A stretch of 64,000 nt of DNA, taken from assembly GCA_051208045.1 (NCBI GenBank), contig JBPJFY010000001.1, positions 1,178,001 to 1,242,000 of the forward strand. The letters run 5' to 3'. Of this stretch, positions 54,257-63,596 are shown one piece after another. How positions within the stretch are numbered: the stretch's first letter is position 1; each line of letters begins with the position of its first letter. Position numbers and translations under genes: made by a program. The notes beneath the pieces are model-generated. The model was not told the origin of the DNA. It searched no databases and saw nothing but the letters and a program-made list of their open reading frames with translations. The stretch comes from LZORAL124-50-18 sp051208045. Lineage in GTDB: Bacteria > Pseudomonadota > Gammaproteobacteria > Pseudomonadales > Oleiphilaceae.

Positions 54257-56980
54257 ATGAACCAGACGGAAGAGTCATTGCGTTATCTCCTCAGATTTAA
54301 GCAGTCTAAGGTTGCGTGGTTTGTGTTGGTTTGCGCGTTGATCGTTACTGCAGCCCTGTGGGCGCTCTCTCTGCGACTGGTTGCTGATCGAACCAAAGCG
54401 CGCTTTGAAAACCAGTCATTGCAGTTGAAAACGGCTATTGAGGAGCGATTGCTCAATTATGAGCAGGTGCTCGCAGGCAGCGCGGGACTGTTTGCGGTGG
54501 CTGATCTGGTCGGTAAAGAAGATTGGCACACTTATGTCAACAAGCTGAATATAGATCGATACTATCCGGGCATTCAAGGTATCGGCTACACCCAGCGAAT
54601 CGTTAAAAAAGACCTGCCGAAATTCCTGGAAGAGTTTTCCAGTCAGGACCTGCCCAGTTATCTGCTGAGCCCTTCTCATACCCGGCTGGAATATCATCCG
54701 GTCGTCTTTCTCGAACCAAGAACTTCCCGGAACAAGCGCGCGTATGGCTTCGACCCGTTCAGTGATCCGACTCATCGCGAAGCCATGGAGAAGGCCCGTG
54801 ACTCAGGCAAGGTAGCGGTGACCGCGAAGGTCGTGCTTGTGCAGGAGTCGTTAGATGAAGAGCAGCCGGGATTCGTGATGTATTTTCCGGTCTATGAAAA
54901 CGATAAAGCACTGGATTTACCCGACCAGCGGCAGGATGCGTTGCTGGGTTTTGTGTTCAGTGCGTTTAGAATGAATAACCTGATGGATGGTATTGTGGGC
55001 CTGATTGCCCCCTTCTTGGATATTCACATCTATGATTCTGATGTTCCCCAGAGAGAAGAAGTGATGTATGCCTCCAACCTTGGGACGCTGGACAATGTTT
55101 TTTCGTTCAAGATGCATCAAAGTCTGGAATATGGGGGGCGGACCTGGCTGTTGGAAACCCGCACGACACCCGCATTTGATTATCTGGCGTCAGATACACG
55201 TCCCAATTGGGTTTTGGGCTCGGGGATTCTGGTCAGTCTTTTGCTCTTTGTTGTTACTCTGGCGATGTTACGGTCCCGGCTTCTTGCAGTAGTTAACTCG
55301 GGCAAATACCGAGCGATTACGGAGCATACGGAAACCATGACATTGATCTTTGGCGCTGATGGCAATGCGAGTTATGTCAGCCCCAGTTGTCAGCGGATCC
55401 TGGGCGTCGACTATGCCAAGCTTAACAAGGTCTCCGCCAATCAGCTGGTTCACCCGGATGATTGGCCAACAATACAAGTCGCGTTTGAAGACATTACTGC
55501 TGGAAAAAGACACTCGATTCAACATATTGTGGCGCGGGTAAAAAATCTTGACGGGGAATGGGTGGACGTAGAAGGTGCGTTGACCGGAATGCTCGAAGTA
55601 CCTGGGGTGAGCGGAGTCGTTGGCAACTTCAGAGACGTATCTGACCTGCGAAAGGCACAGTCGGAAATGCGGAAGCTGGCGTATTACGACCCATTGACCG
55701 GGCTGGCAAATCGGCAATTGTTTAAAGACCGGCTTGATCACGCCATTAAGTCCTGTTTGCGTCGTCGAACATCCGCCGCTTTGCTCTATTTGGATTTGGA
55801 TGGATTCAAAGGCGTCAATGACACCCTGGGCCACGATGCGGGAGACAAGCTTCTAAAACAGGTGGCGGGCTGGTTGTCCGATGCTGTTCGAGAGGAGGAC
55901 TCCGTTGCTCGAATGGGTGGGGATGAGTTTACGATTTTGCTCACAGAAGTGACCGATGCCTCAGCTGCTGGCAGAGTTGCTGAGAATGTTCTTCAGGCAC
56001 TGACGAAAAAAGTCCGGTTAAAGGAGCACGAGGTCGCCGTTTCTGGAAGTATTGGCATTGCCATGATCCCCTCGGATAGCGATGTACCGGAAACAGCCAT
56101 GAAATTTGCTGATTTGGCCATGTATCGGGCCAAAGAGCTGGGCAGAAACAACTTCCAGTTTTTCACGTCCGCTTTGAATATTCGCGCGGCGAGGCACATG
56201 CTCATGCTTGAGGAACTTCGTTCGGCGATCGATTTAAATCAGCTCCGGCTGTTCTATCAACCGAAGATCGAGATCGATTCTCAAAAGGTAGTCGGCCTGG
56301 AAGTCCTGCTTCGCTGGTCACATCCTGACCGAGGCATCGTTGAGCCAAACGAGTTCATGGGGGTCGCGGAAGAAAGTGGCATTATCCTCGCGATGGGGGA
56401 GTGGGTGATTCGTCAGGCCTGCCTTCAGCTGCTGGCGATGAAGAAAGAGTTTGGCGCACTCAAAGTGTCGATTAACCTGAGCTCGAAACAATTGATGGCA
56501 AAGAATTTTTTAGCGATGTTGGAGGACACTTTTCGTTCGACCGGCTTCGATTCCTCGGATATGGAGATTGAGATTCGTCCGGAGGTAATTAAGAAAGAAA
56601 GTCCGGCCATCATGACTGTACTTAACAGGCTCAGCCAGAAGGGCGTAAGTATCGTACTGGATGATTTTGGTTTGGAGTTGTGCTCTATGGATGTCCTGAA
56701 TGCACTGCCTGTGAGTGCCGTGAAGCTGGATCAGGAGTTTACGTGTTCGAAAATTGCTCAGCGCGACTGTGAAAACATCACATCAGCAGTGATTGCGATG
56801 GCAAGGAAGTTGGGATTAAAGGTAATCGCTGAAGGTGTAGATAATCCGGCGTACTTGAATTTCCTCCGTGAAAACCGTTGCAACTACGCCCAGGGCTATC
56901 TCATTACTCCTCCACTGTCTGAAGAAGCAATCTCCGGATTCCTGGCCACCTATGGTAGCGCTGCAAATCAGTTTACTTGA
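54257..56980 (+). CDS. CHASE-PAS-GGDEF-EAL cyclic-di-GMP signalling protein
   Basis: 907 residues from the ATG at 54257 (AAGG before it; an open frame runs back to 54182 inside a terminator, so the later start is chosen). Membrane helix about 20-40, CHASE sensor domain about 45-250, second helix 320-340, PAS 350-465, GGDEF 470-640 and EAL 650-895. The GGDEF motif (554-558) and the RxxD inhibitory site (545-548) are intact, so diguanylate cyclase activity is likely. In the EAL part E682, N740, E772, D802-D803, K823, E859 and Q879 are kept, but loop-6 and its anchor are changed: DDFGLELCSM in place of DDFGTGYSSL, EIRP in place of EITE. Confidence 0.9.
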   Translation: MNQTEESLRYLLRFKQSKVAWFVLVCALIVTAALWALSLRLVADRTKARFENQSLQLKTAIEERLLNYEQVLAGSAGLFAVADLVGKEDWHTYVNKLNIDRYYPGIQGIGYTQRIVKKDLPKFLEEFSSQDLPSYLLSPSHTRLEYHPVVFLEPRTSRNKRAYGFDPFSDPTHREAMEKARDSGKVAVTAKVVLVQESLDEEQPGFVMYFPVYENDKALDLPDQRQDALLGFVFSAFRMNNLMDGIVGLIAPFLDIHIYDSDVPQREEVMYASNLGTLDNVFSFKMHQSLEYGGRTWLLETRTTPAFDYLASDTRPNWVLGSGILVSLLLFVVTLAMLRSRLLAVVNSGKYRAITEHTETMTLIFGADGNASYVSPSCQRILGVDYAKLNKVSANQLVHPDDWPTIQVAFEDITAGKRHSIQHIVARVKNLDGEWVDVEGALTGMLEVPGVSGVVGNFRDVSDLRKAQSEMRKLAYYDPLTGLANRQLFKDRLDHAIKSCLRRRTSAALLYLDLDGFKGVNDTLGHDAGDKLLKQVAGWLSDAVREEDSVARMGGDEFTILLTEVTDASAAGRVAENVLQALTKKVRLKEHEVAVSGSIGIAMIPSDSDVPETAMKFADLAMYRAKELGRNNFQFFTSALNIRAARHMLMLEELRSAIDLNQLRLFYQPKIEIDSQKVVGLEVLLRWSHPDRGIVEPNEFMGVAEESGIILAMGEWVIRQACLQLLAMKKEFGALKVSINLSSKQLMAKNFLAMLEDTFRSTGFDSSDMEIEIRPEVIKKESPAIMTVLNRLSQKGVSIVLDDFGLELCSMDVLNALPVSAVKLDQEFTCSKIAQRDCENITSAVIAMARKLGLKVIAEGVDNPAYLNFLRENRCNYAQGYLITPPLSEEAISGFLATYGSAANQFT

Positions 56981-57163
56981 CTGGCTGTTCTCTAACGAGG
57001 CTTCCCCCACTCGTAGCTTGATTGGGTAATATGACAGATTGCACAGGAAATCTATGACTTTCACTGCCGTTTTGAGATAAAATGCGCGGCCTGTGTTTGG
57101 TCACAGCCTACGTTGTCGTCCCGTATTATTGTGTTGTCCCGTTTTTTAAAGTGAGCCGTATTT

Positions 57164-58963
57164 GTGAGCAGCTTAAAGCATATCCGAAATTTTTCCATTA
57201 TCGCCCATATCGACCACGGCAAGAGCACCCTGGCTGATCGCTTTATCCAGGTCTGTGGCGGGTTAACCGAGCGAGAGATGTCGGAACAGGTGCTGGATTC
57301 CATGGATATCGAGCGGGAGCGTGGTATTACCATTAAAGCCCAAAGCGTCACCCTGGACTATACCGCGAAAGATGGCGAGACTTATCAGCTGAACTTTATT
57401 GATACCCCGGGGCATGTGGATTTTTCTTATGAGGTTTCGCGCTCCCTGGAGGCATGTGAAGGTGCCCTGCTTGTTGTGGATGCGGCGCAGGGTGTCGAGG
57501 CGCAGTCTGTCGCCAATTGCTATACCGCCATTGAACAAGGGCTGGAGGTTTTGCCGATTCTCAATAAGATGGATTTGCCTCAGGCTGAGCCAGATCGCGT
57601 AAAGGCAGAGATTGAGGACATCATCGGCATTGATGCTCACGATGCGGTGCCCTGCTCGGCAAAAAGTGGATTGGGCGTAGAAGACGTGCTGGAAGAAATT
57701 GTTAAGCGAATTCCTGCGCCTGAGGGTGACGTGGGGGCTGAATTACAAGCATTGATTATCGATTCCTGGTTCGACAATTACTTGGGCGTGGTCTCTCTGG
57801 TTCGTGTGAAGCAAGGTACGCTGAAGAAAGGGGATAAGATTCTAGTGAAATCCACAGGCGTGTCCGAGCAAGTGGATTCCGTTGGCGTTTTCACCCCGAA
57901 GCGATTCGAGAAGAAAGAGTTGAAAGCGGGAGAAGTGGGGTTTGTTGTCGCCGGGATCAAGGACATTCATGGCGCGCCTGTTGGTGACACCATCACGCAT
58001 GGTAAAACGCCCAATGTGGCTGCGTTGCCAGGATTCAAGAAAGTTCGTCCTCAGGTATTTGCCGGTCTTTTCCCGGTCAGCTCGGATGACTATGAAGATT
58101 TTCGGGATGCGCTCGAAAAGCTAACTCTCAATGATGCATCGCTGTTTTATGAGCCGGAAACGTCGGATGCCCTGGGTTTTGGTTTTCGTTGTGGCTTTCT
58201 GGGCATGCTTCACATGGAAATTATCCAGGAGCGCCTGGAGCGGGAATACGATCTTGACTTGATCACTACCGCACCCACGGTAATCTATGAAGTCGTGACG
58301 CGTGGGAAAGAAGTGATCAAGGTGGATAACCCTTCAAAAATGCCAGATCCGGGTTCTATCGATGAAATGCGAGAGCCGATCGTTGAAGCCAATATTCTGG
58401 TGCCTCAGGACTTTCTGGGCAATGTTATCAGCCTGTGCGTTGAAAAGCGTGGCATTCAACGTGACATGAAATTTATTGGGGGGCAGGTCTCTCTGACGTA
58501 TGAGCTGCCGATGAATGAGGTCGTATTGGATTTCTTTGATCGGATAAAATCCGTCAGTAAGGGGTTTGCTTCGCTGGATTATCACTTTGTGCGGTTTGAG
58601 TCAGCCTCGCTGGTGAAACTGGATATCCTGATCAACAGCGAAAAAGTGGATGCACTCGCGCTGATTGTTCATAAGGACAATGTTCAGAGCAAAGGGCGTC
58701 AAATGGTGGAGAAGATGAAAGATCTGATCCCCAGGCAGATGTTTGATGTGGCTATTCAGGCAGCGATCGGTGGGCATATCATTTCACGTCAAACAGTGAA
58801 AGCATTGAGAAAGAACGTGACCGCCAAATGTTATGGTGGTGATGTCAGCCGTAAGAAAAAGCTGTTGCAGAAACAGAAGGAAGGCAAAAAGCGCATGAAA
58901 CAAGTGGGTAGAGTAGAGATTCCCCAGGATGCCTTCCTGGCTGTGTTGAAGGTGGATAGTTAA
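57164..58963 (+). CDS. lepA: Elongation factor 4 (LepA)
   Basis: Ribosomal GTPase that helps translation under stress. 599 residues, normal. GTPase motifs AHIDHGKSTLADR, DTPGHVDFSYEV and NKMDLP; C-terminal domain typical of LepA (KRMKQVGRVEIPQDAFLAVL). GTG start. lepB follows by 83 bases, as is common. Confidence 0.98.
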   Translation: MSSLKHIRNFSIIAHIDHGKSTLADRFIQVCGGLTEREMSEQVLDSMDIERERGITIKAQSVTLDYTAKDGETYQLNFIDTPGHVDFSYEVSRSLEACEGALLVVDAAQGVEAQSVANCYTAIEQGLEVLPILNKMDLPQAEPDRVKAEIEDIIGIDAHDAVPCSAKSGLGVEDVLEEIVKRIPAPEGDVGAELQALIIDSWFDNYLGVVSLVRVKQGTLKKGDKILVKSTGVSEQVDSVGVFTPKRFEKKELKAGEVGFVVAGIKDIHGAPVGDTITHGKTPNVAALPGFKKVRPQVFAGLFPVSSDDYEDFRDALEKLTLNDASLFYEPETSDALGFGFRCGFLGMLHMEIIQERLEREYDLDLITTAPTVIYEVVTRGKEVIKVDNPSKMPDPGSIDEMREPIVEANILVPQDFLGNVISLCVEKRGIQRDMKFIGGQVSLTYELPMNEVVLDFFDRIKSVSKGFASLDYHFVRFESASLVKLDILINSEKVDALALIVHKDNVQSKGRQMVEKMKDLIPRQMFDVAIQAAIGGHIISRQTVKALRKNVTAKCYGGDVSRKKKLLQKQKEGKKRMKQVGRVEIPQDAFLAVLKVDS

Positions 58964-59046
58964 TTCATTTTCGGGAAGGATTTAAGTTTGACGTGGTTAA
59001 TTGAAATGGAGCCTGGCAGGAGGCTTCCTGTTAGGGTGTAAGACGA

Positions 59047-59865
59047 ATGGATATAAATTTTCCTCTGGTGCTGGTGGTCTTGACGTTTGGCACGGGTTTG
59101 ATTTGGTTGGGCGACCGGCTGTTTTTTCTACCTAAACGCCTCGCTCAATCAGAAAGTGGAGCGGCAGTATCTGGTGACTCGAGTAATATTGATGCGGCGT
59201 CTTTCCCTAAAGAGCCATCCATCGTTGAAATGAGTCGGTCGTTTTTTCCCGTGCTCGCCTTGGTGCTGGTGTTGCGCTCCTTTCTCGTAGAGCCCTTCCA
59301 GATTCCCTCTGGCTCCATGTTACCCACGCTGGAAGTTGGTGACTTCATACTCGTCAATAAATTTACCTATGGTATCCGCTTGCCGGTGTTGGACACCAAG
59401 GTTGTATCGTTGAACGATCCCGAGCGTGGCGATATTCTGGTCTTTCGGTTTCCCAAGGATAATAGAACGAACTATATCAAGCGGGTGGTCGGTGTTCCTG
59501 GGGATGTCGTGCGCTATAAAGATAAGCAGCTCTGGATCAACGGTAACTTACTGGATAGCAAGTTCCTGGGACAAATCAACAACATGGAAATGTTTCAGGA
59601 ACAGCTGGTTGAAGTCAATCACAAAATATTTAAAAATGCCTCCGGATTTACGTATCCCGGGGAAGAAGGTGAATGGGTAATTCCAGAAGCGAGCTATTTT
59701 GTGATGGGGGATAACCGGGACAACAGTAATGACAGCCGGTTTTGGGGCGTTGTGCCAGATCAGAATATTGTAGGTAAGGCCTTTGCGATATGGATGCACT
59801 GGGAAACCCTGTTTTCCTTACCCAGTTTTTCCAGAGTGGGGAGTATTGATAAGACGGATTCGTAA
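59047..59865 (+). CDS. lepB: Signal peptidase I (LepB)
   Basis: Removes signal peptides in the periplasm. 272 residues with two N-terminal membrane helices (about 5-28 and 65-80). Catalytic S90 in PSGSMLPTL and K145 in TNYIKRVVGVPGD; GDNRDNSNDSRFWG near the end is box E. It sits between lepA and the DUF4845 gene. Confidence 0.97.
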   Translation: MDINFPLVLVVLTFGTGLIWLGDRLFFLPKRLAQSESGAAVSGDSSNIDAASFPKEPSIVEMSRSFFPVLALVLVLRSFLVEPFQIPSGSMLPTLEVGDFILVNKFTYGIRLPVLDTKVVSLNDPERGDILVFRFPKDNRTNYIKRVVGVPGDVVRYKDKQLWINGNLLDSKFLGQINNMEMFQEQLVEVNHKIFKNASGFTYPGEEGEWVIPEASYFVMGDNRDNSNDSRFWGVVPDQNIVGKAFAIWMHWETLFSLPSFSRVGSIDKTDS

Positions 59866-59912
59866 ACATTGGCTACAGTTAGGGTAGGCGTGATTATTTT
59901 AGAGGATTTATT

Positions 59913-60305
59913 ATGACGACTTATCGTTCTCGTAAGGTGCAACACGGGGCTTCTACACTCGGAATTCTGTTCATTCTGATTTCTTTAGCAACGTTTATGA
60001 TGGTTGGCGTGAAGGTTGTTCCGATGTATATGGATAATGCCACGATTAATTCGGTGGTCACTGGCTTGGAAAATGAGCCCGGAATTGTGAAGCTGAATCA
60101 TGACCAGTTGCACTACAAGATTATGAAGCTGCTGACGATAAACAACATTCGAAGCATTACCAATGAGCAGGTTGTGATCAAACGAGAAAATGGTAAATTG
60201 ACTGTGGATGTTGATTATGAAGTAAGAGAAAACATATACCGCAATCTGGATGCAGTTGCCTCTTTTAAAAACCATTTTGAAACAAAAATCCCTGAAGGGC
60301 AGTAG
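59913..60305 (+). CDS. DUF4845 protein
   Basis: 130 residues with one N-terminal membrane helix (ASTLGILFILISLATFMMVGVKVV) and the family's DNATINSVV and DVDYEVRENIYRNLDAVASFKNHFE. Commonly found between lepB and rnc in gammaproteobacteria. Function unknown. TTAGAGGATT precedes the ATG. Confidence 0.85.
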   Translation: MTTYRSRKVQHGASTLGILFILISLATFMMVGVKVVPMYMDNATINSVVTGLENEPGIVKLNHDQLHYKIMKLLTINNIRSITNEQVVIKRENGKLTVDVDYEVRENIYRNLDAVASFKNHFETKIPEGQ

Positions 60306-60316
60306 TTAGAAGGCCC

Positions 60317-61006
60317 ATGATCTCCCCTGATAACATCCAGAGAATTGAAAAAACTCTTGGTTACGCTTTCAAGAACACTGATCTGCTTGTGTTGGCCTTA
60401 ACTCATCGAAGTCTCGGACATCAGAATAACGAGCGGCTGGAGTTTCTGGGCGACGGCTTGCTGAATTGTGTAATCGCAGAGTACCTCTTTCATCATTTTC
60501 CAAAATTAAAAGAAGGGCACATGAGCCGACTCCGGGCCGGATTGGTCAAAGGAGCCACGTTGTCTGAAATTGCGCGAGAGTTTGGGTTGGGGGATTACAT
60601 CCTGCTGGGCCCCGGTGAGTTAAAAAGTGGTGGTTACCGGCGTGACTCGATACTGGCGGATGCGGTAGAAGCAATCATTGGGGCGATTTACCTGGACAGT
60701 GACTTTAACCAGTGCCAAACGTCGATTTTGGGCTGGTTCGAGTCCAGGCTACGAGCGCTACCTCAAAATGGCATTCCCAAGGATTCGAAAACCAGGCTCC
60801 AGGAGTTTCTCCAATCTCGACAGTTGGATTTGCCTGACTATGAAGTTGTGGAAATCACTGGTGAGGCGCACAAACAAACGTTCTACGTGGGTTGTAACAT
60901 TAAAGCAAAAGCGCTGGTTACAAAAGGTTCCGGCACCAGCCGGAGAATTGCGGAGCAGGAGGCGGCGCGGCAAGCGTTGATCGAGCTGGGGGTTGGGGAT
61001 GACTAA
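60317..61006 (+). CDS. rnc: Ribonuclease III
   Basis: Double-strand RNA endonuclease for rRNA and mRNA processing. 229 residues. Signature NERLEFLGDGLLN with the catalytic acids, DAVEAIIGAIYLD for the second metal-binding acid, and a C-terminal dsRNA-binding domain (GTSRRIAEQEAARQALIELG). The stop overlaps the era start. Confidence 0.98.
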   Translation: MISPDNIQRIEKTLGYAFKNTDLLVLALTHRSLGHQNNERLEFLGDGLLNCVIAEYLFHHFPKLKEGHMSRLRAGLVKGATLSEIAREFGLGDYILLGPGELKSGGYRRDSILADAVEAIIGAIYLDSDFNQCQTSILGWFESRLRALPQNGIPKDSKTRLQEFLQSRQLDLPDYEVVEITGEAHKQTFYVGCNIKAKALVTKGSGTSRRIAEQEAARQALIELGVGDD

Positions 61007-61886
61007 GTGTGGATTTGTAGCGATTGTTGGGCGACCCAATGTTGGGAAATCCACTTTATTGAACCGTATTCTTGGACAAAAAATCAGTATCACATCAAAA
61101 AAGCCGCAGACCACCCGGCACCAGATTTTGGGCATTAAGACCGAAGCAGAAGCTCAGGTGATATACGTGGATACGCCTGGCATGCACTTGAAAGAAGAGC
61201 GGGCTATCAATCGTTATATGAATCGTGCCGCGGGAGCTGCACTGAAAGATGTAGACGTTGTGGTGTTCATGGTGGATCGAACGCAATGGACACCCGATGA
61301 TGACATGGTGCTGAGCAACATAAAGAATGTTCAAGCGCCAGTGCTGTTGGCGGTAAACAAAGTGGATCAGGTTAAAAATAAGGACTTGTTGTTGCCTGCC
61401 ATTGAATCTCTTTCAGCGCGATTTGACTTTGCAGAGATTGTACCTCTTTCAGCGGAGAAGGGGCTTAATGTGAAGGCGTTGGAAGACGCTATCGTTATGC
61501 GAATTCCAGAGAGTATCCACTATTACCCCGAGGATCAGGTTACTGATCGCTCATCGCGGTTTTTGGCGGCAGAGCTGGTGCGAGAGAAAGTGATGCGTCA
61601 GTTGGGTGAGGAAGTGCCTTATTCGGTGGCCGTGGAGATTGAAGAATTTAAAGATGACGAAAAACTGATCACGGTAAGTGCATTGATCCTGGTTGAGCGC
61701 CAGGGACAGAAGAAGATTGTGATTGGCAATAAAGGCGAACAGATCAAAGTCATCGGCAGAGATGCGAGACTGGATATGCAACGCGCTTTCGGCAAAAAGG
61801 TGATGTTAAACCTCTGGGTCAAAGTCAAAAGCGGGTGGGCGGACAGTGATCGTGCGCTGAAATCACTGGGATATTTCGATGTATGA
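60999..61886 (+). CDS. era: GTPase Era
   Basis: 295 residues from the ATG at 60999. G motifs GRPNVGKS, DTPGMH and NKVDQV, then the KH domain (LVERQGQKKIVIGNKGEQIKVIG). Binds 16S rRNA in small-subunit assembly. Overlaps rnc by eight bases and recO by four. Confidence 0.98.
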   Translation: MTKCGFVAIVGRPNVGKSTLLNRILGQKISITSKKPQTTRHQILGIKTEAEAQVIYVDTPGMHLKEERAINRYMNRAAGAALKDVDVVVFMVDRTQWTPDDDMVLSNIKNVQAPVLLAVNKVDQVKNKDLLLPAIESLSARFDFAEIVPLSAEKGLNVKALEDAIVMRIPESIHYYPEDQVTDRSSRFLAAELVREKVMRQLGEEVPYSVAVEIEEFKDDEKLITVSALILVERQGQKKIVIGNKGEQIKVIGRDARLDMQRAFGKKVMLNLWVKVKSGWADSDRALKSLGYFDV

Positions 61887-62626
61887 CACAGCAGCGTGTG
61901 GATGGGGAGGCTGCTTATGTTGTTGACGTGCGCTCCTATCGTGAAACCAGTGTACTCGCCAAACTACTCACATTAAACCATGGTATCGTATCAGTTGTTG
62001 CAAAAGGTGTTCGCGGGAGCAACCGCGGAAACGCTGGACTGCTTCAGCCCTGTATACCTCTCTTGGTTTCCTGGCAGGGGACGCGGGAGCTTAAAACGCT
62101 ACTATCGGTTGATCCAGCGACGCCATATCGCTTCGCTCCCACGTTGCCAGGTGAGTATCGTTATGCTCTCCTGTACATCAATGAACTGCTCGCCAGATTG
62201 TTGCGCGACAGTGTTGATCCAGGGATGATTTTTGCGCACTACTGTGTGTTTCTAGAGCAAATCAAACAGCAATTACCACTGGAGCCAAGTCTCAGGACGT
62301 TCGAGCGGCAACTACTCGAGTATTTGGGGGTTGCGTACGATATGTCGCAGGACTATGAGACCGGTGAACCTATCCAACAACAACAACACTATGCACTCGT
62401 TGACGGTGAGGGATTCCATAAGGTATCAGCAGGGACAAATCAAACCCCGGAAACGTCATTGATTCCTGGTGACGTGCTTCTGCAAATTGCGGCGGGCGAT
62501 TTCACCCGAGAGGCGGCTAATTTTTCCAAATTCATCCATCGTCATCTCATTGGTCAGTTGTTAGGCGGAAAGCCGCTAAAAAGCCGAGAGCTTTTTATAA
62601 AAATGAAGGAGCTAAAAAATGGCTAG
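61883..62626 (+). CDS. recO: DNA repair protein RecO
   Basis: 247 residues. N-terminal OB fold (AYVVDVRSYRETSVLAKLLTLNHGIVSVVAKGVRG) and a helical domain (ELLARLLRDSVDPGMIFAHYCVFLEQI). Loads RecA with RecF/RecR. ATGA overlap with era, eight-base overlap with pdxJ. Confidence 0.96.
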   Translation: MTQQRVDGEAAYVVDVRSYRETSVLAKLLTLNHGIVSVVAKGVRGSNRGNAGLLQPCIPLLVSWQGTRELKTLLSVDPATPYRFAPTLPGEYRYALLYINELLARLLRDSVDPGMIFAHYCVFLEQIKQQLPLEPSLRTFERQLLEYLGVAYDMSQDYETGEPIQQQQHYALVDGEGFHKVSAGTNQTPETSLIPGDVLLQIAAGDFTREAANFSKFIHRHLIGQLLGGKPLKSRELFIKMKELKNG

Positions 62627-63362
62627 CAAATACTTTAACTCCAATCGAATTTTGTTGGGTGTCAATATTGATCACATCGCAACACTTCGAGAAGCGCGGG
62701 GAACGCGATATCCGGATCCGGTGCATGCGGCATTGATCGCTGAAGCGGCTGGTGCTGACGGGATTACCATTCATCCAAGAGAAGATCGCAGGCATATTCA
62801 GGATCGTGACGTATTGTTACTTAAAGAAGTGCTAAATACGCCCATGAATCTGGAGATGGCCACCACAGACGCGATGGTCGCGTTCGCTAAGCAGGTTAAC
62901 CCTGAATGTTGTTGTCTGGTACCCGAAAAAAGGGAGGAGCTCACGACGGAAGGCGGACTTGATGTGGTGGGGCAGGAGGAGCGCATACGGCGAGTCTGTG
63001 GTGAGCTGGGAAGTATGGGGATAGAAGTTTCCCTGTTTATTGACGCTGATCCTGATCAGATTGAAGCATCACATCGGTGTGGCGCGGCTGCGGTAGAAAT
63101 CCACACGGGCCATTATGCCGATGCACCGATGCTGAAAGCTCAAGAGAAGGAGTTGAAGAAAATTCAACAGGGGGTGGATCATGCGCTCGGGCTCGGCTTG
63201 ATCGTCAATGCGGGTCACGGTCTCCATTATCACAATGTAGAGCCGATTGTGGCCATTCCTGGCATCAACGAGCTCAACATAGGCCATAGTATTGTTGCCC
63301 AGGCCTTGTTTGTCGGCTTGGATAAGGCGGTGGCAGATATGCGGGCATTGTTGATGCGCTAG
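62619..63362 (+). CDS. pdxJ: Pyridoxine 5'-phosphate synthase
   Basis: Makes pyridoxine 5'-phosphate from deoxyxylulose phosphate and a 3-amino-2-oxopropyl phosphate. 247 residues. LGVNIDHIATLREARGTRYPDPVHAA, HPREDRRHIQDRDV, EIHTGHYADAP and the C-terminal NIGHSIVAQALFVGLDKAV. Ends the rnc-era-recO-pdxJ unit. Confidence 0.98.
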   Translation: MASKYFNSNRILLGVNIDHIATLREARGTRYPDPVHAALIAEAAGADGITIHPREDRRHIQDRDVLLLKEVLNTPMNLEMATTDAMVAFAKQVNPECCCLVPEKREELTTEGGLDVVGQEERIRRVCGELGSMGIEVSLFIDADPDQIEASHRCGAAAVEIHTGHYADAPMLKAQEKELKKIQQGVDHALGLGLIVNAGHGLHYHNVEPIVAIPGINELNIGHSIVAQALFVGLDKAVADMRALLMR

Positions 63363-63596
63363 ACGAAATAGAGGGATGCTACACGTGTCTCGTAAATAAT
63401 TTTGACAGATTGCTCATGGTTGAGGCGTAACAAGGACAGTATCAGCGGGTGGTTATCCCGATCTGTCATATTTTTTTACAAGGCTTGGCTGGATGCCAGG
63501 TTGAATCACATTTTGTGCGTTGAAAAATAGTGAGAAATGCTAAGTTGGCAAGTGGATTGCATAAAGTGGTCTAAGCTTTATAGGGAGTAGATGGTA

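Noticed and set aside
58980..59035. GGAGCCT/AGGCTTCC stem after lepA as a terminator
   Set aside because: Contains a bulge and has no T-run; the lepA-lepB unit is probably continuous.
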